A DNA stretch of 64,000 nt from an uncultured Collinsella sp. (lineage in GTDB: Bacteria > Actinomycetota > Coriobacteriia > Coriobacteriales > Coriobacteriaceae): contig CAJJTG010000007.1 of assembly GCA_905194675.1 (NCBI GenBank), positions 1 through 64,000 of the forward strand, read 5' to 3'. This document shows, one piece after another, positions 59,237 through 64,000 of this stretch. The notes below the pieces were generated by a model. The model saw nothing but the letters and a program-made list of their open reading frames with translations, was not told the DNA's origin and made no database searches. The translations under genes were made by a program, and so were the position numbers. Position 1 is the first letter of the stretch, and every line of letters begins with the position of its first letter.

Positions 59237-62200
59237 ATGAGCAAGAACATGAACAAGGACATGAACGGCAAGGCCTTGGGTAAGGCCAGGGCGGCTGGGC
59301 GCGTGGCGACGGTTGCTGCGGCGACGATTGCCATGACGGGCGGCTCGCTGCTGTCGCCTCTGGCCGCGGCGTCGCAGGGTGCGGATGGCATTGGCGCCGC
59401 GGGCGCAACGGCTGCGGTGATGTCGCCGCTGACGAGCGCTGCGGCCGCCGGTGCTGGCGTGGGCGCCGTGTCTGCGGCGCAAAAGGTCGCCGATCTGCAG
59501 GCTGCAGTTGATGCGGCACGCGCCAAGGCTGCTACCGCCAAGGCCGATCTGGAAGCGGCTGCTGCTCCCTACGATGCTGCTGCCGTCAACCAGCAGCAGG
59601 CGCAGGGTGCCTATGACGCGGCTTGCGATGCGAGCAAGAGCGCGGCTTCTGCTGCCTCGGCCGAGCTGGAAAAGCAGATGGGTTCCGCGCAGGATAAGGC
59701 CGATCTTGACGTCAAGGCGCTTGAGGACGCTCGGGCTGCGCTTGATGCCGCCAAGAGGAGCCTGACGGACAAGGACGAAGCCCTGGCTGTCGCCCAGAAG
59801 GCGGCTGCCGATGCCCAGTCTGCGCTTGAGGCCGCACAGGCTGCTGCATCCGACGCCACGCCCGAGGCCGTAGCCGCCGCTCAGGCTGCCGCAGAGCAGG
59901 CCGCGAGTGATTTGGAGCAGGCAAAGCAGCAGGCAGCTGATGCACAGACCAAGCTTTCGGATGCTCAGGCCGCAGCCGACGCCGCTGCTGCCAAACAGCG
60001 GGACGCACAAGGCAAGCTTTCGGCAGCTCAACAGGCAAAGGCCACGGCAGATGCGGACGTGGATGCCGCGCAGGCGAGCTATGACGCGGCCAAGGCCGAT
60101 CTGGACCGAGCCGAGCAGGGCGCTGCGGGCCCGGAGTACGAGGCCGCCAAGGCAAAGGTGACTGCTGCGTCCGAGGCGCTAACGGCCGCCAAGGCCACGC
60201 AGTCGCAGCGCGAGAGCGAGCTTGCCGCCGTCGAGCAAGAGGTGACCGCCGCCGAGGGCGAGGTACAGGCTGCTCAGCAAGCAGTTGCCGATCAGCAGCA
60301 GGTTGCCACCGATGCCCAGTCCAGGCTGGATGCCGCTGTTGCCGCCAAGGCGGCTGCCGATGCCGCACTTGACCAGGCCAAGACCGATCATGCCTCCGTG
60401 CTCATGGAGCTGGCCGATGCCCAGGTCAAGCTTTCGGCTGCCAAGGACGAGAAAGACACTGCCGACAAGGCGCTCGATCAAGCGAAGGCCCAAAAGCAGC
60501 AGGCCGACCAAGCTGTGGCTCAGGCCCAGGCCAAGCTCGATGCCGCGCAGGCAACGGCGAACGCATCGGCGGAGAACTACCGCCAGGGCGCTATCGCGTT
60601 CTTTAGGAGCGTGGGCGCCGACGATGCGGCGGATATTATCCTCAACTGCAAACTCGCTGGCTACAACAAGGTGGGCGAGGAGGCCGACGCGACGAGCCTG
60701 GACAACATGAAGCAGGCGGTTGTGTGGCTCAAAGCGTGCAACGAGTATCGCGCAAGCGTTGGCCTGGGCGAGCTCAAGGTGACGTATGCCATGATGGCGA
60801 CTGCCATTGCGGATGCGAACTTCTCCGACACGAAGATCGATCACGCCAGGCAGTTCGAAGTGGGCGAAAACGTGGCATGGAACTACGGAAGCAATCCGTT
60901 TAAGCAGTGGGTCGATCAGGAGAAGGCCGTCTTTGACGCTGCTGCCGCCTCGCTGGGCGCGACGGGCCTTACGGGAAAGGCCGCTTACGATTTTTATACG
61001 GCGCATAGTTCCGAGATTGATACCTACGCCGCGAAGCATGGTGATTCGGTCGGCCATTACATCAACGTAATCGATCCCAGCTACACCGTGACGGGCATGG
61101 GCGTTTGCACGCGTGGGACGCTGTACGGTCGGAGCACGCAGGCGCAGACATTCGTATATTCTGGTCGATGGTACGAGCCGTACAACGTCAATCCGATGAC
61201 GGTTGCTGAGTATGGGGCTGCGCTGAACGCGTGGTGCGACTCTCTGGCAAATCCCGAGCAGGGCGTTGACACGGCACGCAAGGAGCTTGCTACGGCGCAG
61301 GGCGTTGCCGACGATGCCGGCAACAAGGTGGACGCAGCATCGCAGATCGTTGCGGCAAAGCAAGCTCAGGTTGAGCGCGCTGTCGCTGACGTTGATGTCG
61401 CGACTGCCAAGGTCTCGGAGGCTCAGACTTCTGTGGAGCAAAAGCAGGCTGCAACTGACGTCGCCGCGCGTGCTGTCAGCGATGCCCGCGCCGATTTGAG
61501 CGCTGCCAACGCCGCAGTTGCGGCGGCTCAGGACGCCGTGGCCGCCAAGTCTGGCGAGCTCGACATTGCCAAGGGCAAGGTGGCTGCTGCCAAGCGCGCA
61601 CTGGATGCCGCTCGTGTCGGTGTCGGCGACAAGCAGGATGCACTTGCCGCGGCCCAGGATGAGCTGGCGGCGTATTCGGCCGATATCGCTGCTGCTCAGC
61701 GTGCGTTTGATGCGGCATCGTCTACGCTCGAAGACGCACGTGCCAATCAGCGTGAGGCGGAGGCTGAACTTGCTGTCGCCCAAGGCGATGCCGATCAGGC
61801 AGCCGTCGATGCTGCTGGCGCTCAGGCGGAGCTCGATATGGCCCAGCAGGCTGCGAGCGATGCTGGCGCTGCCGCGACAACGGCTCAGGCAAAGTCTGAT
61901 GCAGCTGCCGCGCGTGCCTCCCAGCTTAAGAATGCCGCTGCAGCACTTTCCAGGGCTACTGAGGACAAGCTCGCTGCCGATGCTGCGCTTGATGCTGCGG
62001 AGATGGCCGTGAGCGATGCCGAGTACGACTTGGTGGAGGCTGACGATGCCGTGACGAATGCGGCCGCCGCCCGCGATGCCTCTGCCGCCGCGGTCACCCG
62101 CCTGCGCAGGATCAATCTTGCCGAAGCCATCGCCAACGGCAGCGCTGACGATGTGGACGAGGCGCTCAACGCCAAGATCGCTGCAGCTCACAATGCCGCC

Positions 62201-62581
62201 GAGCGCGCCGCGACCGCCAAGGCCGAACTCGATGACGCCGTGGCTGCGACGGACGCCGTGGCGCCGGCATACTTGGAGGCGCTCGCCAACTACACCGCCG
62301 CCAAGGTCGAGCTCGACCAGGCTATTGCCGAGCTTAACGCCGAGATCGCTCGCCAAGAGGCCGCCGACCGCGGAAACGGCGAGCAGACCCAGCCCGTCAC
62401 GCAAGTGGCGTACCAGGCCAAGCATGCGGAGGCAAAGACCGAGGCCACGACTTGGCAGACGGCGATGCCCGCTACGGGCGATGCGTCCGAGCTGCTGGGT
62501 GAGACCTTCGTGATCGGCGGCACGGTCCTGGTTGCCGCTGGCGTCTTCCTCTCCGACAAGCGCCGCCAACTGATCCGTTAG
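59237..62581 (+). CDS. Coiled-coil surface protein with CAP domain and sortase-type tail
   Basis: A 1114-aa secreted protein. It has an N-terminal signal region with a long basic stretch (residues ~1-45), coiled coil 1 (~75-440, Ala/Lys/Asp/Gln-rich), a CAP/SCP domain (~445-665: H-A-R-Q-F near 535, G-E-N-V-A-W, V-G-H-Y-I-N near 606), coiled coil 2 (~670-1050), then M-P-A-T-G-D near 1076, a membrane helix (~1088-1105) and S-D-K-R-R-Q-L-I-R. The M-P-A-T-G-D tail is an L-P-x-T-G variant, so it is probably anchored to the wall by sortase. CAP domains bind lipids, proteins or peptides. A stalk-type adhesin or host-contact role is likely but unproven. Confidence 0.82.
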   Translation: MSKNMNKDMNGKALGKARAAGRVATVAAATIAMTGGSLLSPLAAASQGADGIGAAGATAAVMSPLTSAAAAGAGVGAVSAAQKVADLQAAVDAARAKAATAKADLEAAAAPYDAAAVNQQQAQGAYDAACDASKSAASAASAELEKQMGSAQDKADLDVKALEDARAALDAAKRSLTDKDEALAVAQKAAADAQSALEAAQAAASDATPEAVAAAQAAAEQAASDLEQAKQQAADAQTKLSDAQAAADAAAAKQRDAQGKLSAAQQAKATADADVDAAQASYDAAKADLDRAEQGAAGPEYEAAKAKVTAASEALTAAKATQSQRESELAAVEQEVTAAEGEVQAAQQAVADQQQVATDAQSRLDAAVAAKAAADAALDQAKTDHASVLMELADAQVKLSAAKDEKDTADKALDQAKAQKQQADQAVAQAQAKLDAAQATANASAENYRQGAIAFFRSVGADDAADIILNCKLAGYNKVGEEADATSLDNMKQAVVWLKACNEYRASVGLGELKVTYAMMATAIADANFSDTKIDHARQFEVGENVAWNYGSNPFKQWVDQEKAVFDAAAASLGATGLTGKAAYDFYTAHSSEIDTYAAKHGDSVGHYINVIDPSYTVTGMGVCTRGTLYGRSTQAQTFVYSGRWYEPYNVNPMTVAEYGAALNAWCDSLANPEQGVDTARKELATAQGVADDAGNKVDAASQIVAAKQAQVERAVADVDVATAKVSEAQTSVEQKQAATDVAARAVSDARADLSAANAAVAAAQDAVAAKSGELDIAKGKVAAAKRALDAARVGVGDKQDALAAAQDELAAYSADIAAAQRAFDAASSTLEDARANQREAEAELAVAQGDADQAAVDAAGAQAELDMAQQAASDAGAAATTAQAKSDAAAARASQLKNAAAALSRATEDKLAADAALDAAEMAVSDAEYDLVEADDAVTNAAAARDASAAAVTRLRRINLAEAIANGSADDVDEALNAKIAAAHNAAERAATAKAELDDAVAATDAVAPAYLEALANYTAAKVELDQAIAELNAEIARQEAADRGNGEQTQPVTQVAYQAKHAEAKTEATTWQTAMPATGDASELLGETFVIGGTVLVAAGVFLSDKRRQLIR

Positions 62582-62605
62582 GGACGGAGGAAAACGGATC
62601 ATTTT

Positions 62606-62650
62606 CGGCGCGCGCCGCAAGGGATAGGCCCTGCGGCGCGCGCCGTTTTT
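62606..62650 (+). terminator. Intrinsic terminator after the surface-protein gene
   Basis: CGGCGCGCGCCGCA and TGCGGCGCGCGCCG form a perfect 14-bp stem followed by TTTTT. Confidence 0.92.
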
Positions 62651-62679
62651 AATCTTCGAGATTGATTAAGGAGGGACAT

Positions 62680-63045
62680 ATGCAAATTAGAGGAGAGGCC
62701 GCGATTGCCTGCGGCTTCATGGCGGGCCTGGCAACGGGATTGCTGTTCGATGGGTGTTTCGACAGCTATATCAATCGATTCCGCGATTCTGATTTTTCGA
62801 GAGGCAAGCCTTGGAAAACAGCGTCGGCTCATCGAGAAGCGACCGCGCCCATCGAGCCCCGCAGTGTGGATACCTCAAAAATCAAGGTAACCGTCACCAA
62901 GAACGGCAAGATTTACCACCGTTCTGCGGGATGCAAAAACTTGTCCCGAAACGCTATTAAAACGAGCGTGCCATTGGCAACCGCACTCAAGCGAGGCAAG
63001 ACGCCCTGCCCAACATGCTGCCCGCCAACAGTGTGCTCGATCTAG
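62680..63045 (+). CDS. Small membrane-anchored Cys-motif protein
   Basis: A 121-aa protein with the ideal site AAGGAGGG before ATG 62680. It has an N-terminal membrane anchor or signal (~6-25), a linker, then a ~40-residue domain with Y-H-R-S-A-G-C-K-N-L near residue 85 and R-G-K-T-P-C-P-T-C-C-P-P near 107. This three- to four-Cys pattern is common at the ends of extracellular nucleases and other exported proteins and is thought to bind metal; here it stands alone. Function unknown. Confidence 0.72.
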   Translation: MQIRGEAAIACGFMAGLATGLLFDGCFDSYINRFRDSDFSRGKPWKTASAHREATAPIEPRSVDTSKIKVTVTKNGKIYHRSAGCKNLSRNAIKTSVPLATALKRGKTPCPTCCPPTVCSI

Positions 63046-63174
63046 TTTTTTGGGTGTTTGACCCGTTTGGATGGAAGAACGAGGGGTAAGCCCTAAGGGG
63101 TGTAGATATCGGGGCCGGCCTGCAATTTCTGCCATCGATTTGCTCAGAGCCGCCCAGCACGGAGGTGCTGTTTG

Positions 63175-63930
63175 ATGTCCATTTTCGTTACCGGAGACGT
63201 TCACGGCGTTGCCGAGTACGGGGCGAGCCGCTTCTCGTCGCGCACTTGGCCGTTGGGCCGAACGCTGACGCGCGATGACGTGGTGATCGTTGCCGGCGAC
63301 TTTGGTTTTATATGGAGCGGCTCGAACACCGACAAATACTGGCTCGACTGGTTTGAGTCCAAGCCCTGGACCACGTGCTTTGTCGATGGCAATCACGAGA
63401 ACCATCATCTGCTGGCGGGCTTGCCGTTGCGAGAGTGGAATGGCGGCCTTGTCCACGAGGCTCGCTCGCACGTGCTGCACCTGATGCGCGGTGAGGTGTT
63501 CGATATCGCAGGGAACACGGTGCTCGCCATGGGTGGCGCCGCGAGCCATGACAAGCAGTGGCGTCAGGAGGGAAAGACTTGGTGGCCCGAGGAAATGCCG
63601 AGTGAGAGCGAGATGAACCATTGCCGTGCCTCGCTCGATCGCGTGGACTGGAAGGTCGACTACGTGGTGACTCACGAGGCACCGGTCAATCTGGCGGACG
63701 AGCTGTGCATGGAGTGCAATCGCGAGTTCTACGACGATTCGCTGCAGGCCTTTTTGGGCGAGCTCGACGGGCGGCTCGACTACCGCACCTGGTTTTTTGG
63801 CCATTACCATGACGATGAATGGCGTGATGACAAGCATCGTCTTATCTACCAAGATATCGTGCGGATCGAAGCGCGATGTGCCGACGGATTCGGCGAGACG
63901 ACGAGCAACTATTCCGAGCAAGAACGTTAG
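63175..63930 (+). CDS. Metallophosphoesterase
   Basis: A 251-aa calcineurin-like phosphoesterase from ATG 63175 (GGAGG upstream). The metal motifs are present: G-D-V-H-G near residue 8, G-D-F-G-F near 43, G-N-H-E-N near 74, V-T-H-E-A-P near 165, and F-G-H-Y-H near 206. The substrate is unknown; several such proteins act on phosphodiesters or protein phosphates. It is followed after 9 bp by a second metallophosphoesterase gene, so the two form an operon. Confidence 0.88.
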   Translation: MSIFVTGDVHGVAEYGASRFSSRTWPLGRTLTRDDVVIVAGDFGFIWSGSNTDKYWLDWFESKPWTTCFVDGNHENHHLLAGLPLREWNGGLVHEARSHVLHLMRGEVFDIAGNTVLAMGGAASHDKQWRQEGKTWWPEEMPSESEMNHCRASLDRVDWKVDYVVTHEAPVNLADELCMECNREFYDDSLQAFLGELDGRLDYRTWFFGHYHDDEWRDDKHRLIYQDIVRIEARCADGFGETTSNYSEQER

Positions 63931-63939
63931 GAGGTCCCC

Positions 63940-64000
63940 GTGATCTGGTTTACCAGCGATACTCACTTTGGACACGAGAACATGCTACGGCTTAGCGATA
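63940..64000 (+). CDS. Metallophosphoesterase, 5' part only
   Basis: GTG 63940 has the site TAGGAGG. The visible 20 codons read V-I-W-F-T-S-D-T-H-F-G-H-E-N-M, the first metal-binding motif (S-D-T-H-F-G-H) of calcineurin-like phosphoesterases of the phage/YmdB-like small type. The gene continues beyond the window. Confidence 0.8.
   Translation, partial: MIWFTSDTHFGHENMLRLSD

Overview
The window is a GC-rich, gene-dense bacterial chromosome segment. The best match is a Coriobacteriia member close to Collinsella. That call rests on the gene set and codon style (mannose-family PTS, a fused HisZ-HisG in a complete his operon, a fused CydD-CydC-like exporter, enolase next to a FtsB/DivIC-like protein and Ppx/GppA). 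No rRNA is present to confirm it, so the genus is an inference.

Layout. 1-3.3 kb: the 3' part of a mannose-family PTS operon (IIA partial, IIB, IIC, IID) and a sugar-phosphate isomerase-like TIM barrel. 3.6-11.8 kb: one long his operon (hisZG fusion, D, C, B, H, A, F, I, a 75-aa unknown, E), converging on a PHP-type histidinol phosphatase. 12.9-16.9 kb: a YgbA-like gene and a fused CydDC-like exporter, bracketed by two copies of a ~70-bp palindrome. 17.3-22.7 kb: a LarC C-terminal domain alone, YfcE-like phosphodiesterase, MazG, enolase, FtsB-like and Ppx/GppA. 22.8-29.0 kb: a DUF4143-type ATPase, repeat clusters, tRNA-Leu(UAA) with a duplicated 3' end, an orphan PTS IIB, a VOC protein, and a two-component operon bracketed by two copies of a ~180-bp inverted-repeat element.

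29.5-58.8 kb is an accessory region. It holds an AbiE-type toxin-antitoxin pair, two degenerate adenine-methylase/specificity-like proteins (31.1 and 48.2 kb), a HpaII-type restriction-modification pair, and a duplicated, apparently undescribed module (large Cys-motif protein, divergent from a small acidic protein plus a multi-pass membrane protein) with pseudogene remnants on both sides. Around these lie two same-strand gene blocks. Block 1 (32.9-36.9 kb) is an unknown gene, a soluble VirD4/TraG-like ATPase with no type IV secretion genes, a ClpP with a complete catalytic triad, and an unknown gene. Block 2 (50.0-58.8 kb) is a six-span membrane protein, a 68-aa membrane peptide, a ClpX-like AAA+ unfoldase that keeps a ClpP-docking-like loop, a 1310-aa helicase with a nuclease-like tail, and a 631-aa protein with a faintly PIWI-like C-terminus. 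My main hypothesis is that the two blocks are parts of one system, split by insertions, which couples nucleic-acid translocation or cleavage to dedicated Clp proteolysis.

58.9-64 kb: a 76-aa peptide gene behind a good promoter, a large coiled-coil/CAP-domain surface protein with a sortase-like tail, a small membrane-anchored Cys protein and two metallophosphoesterases, the last truncated by the window end.
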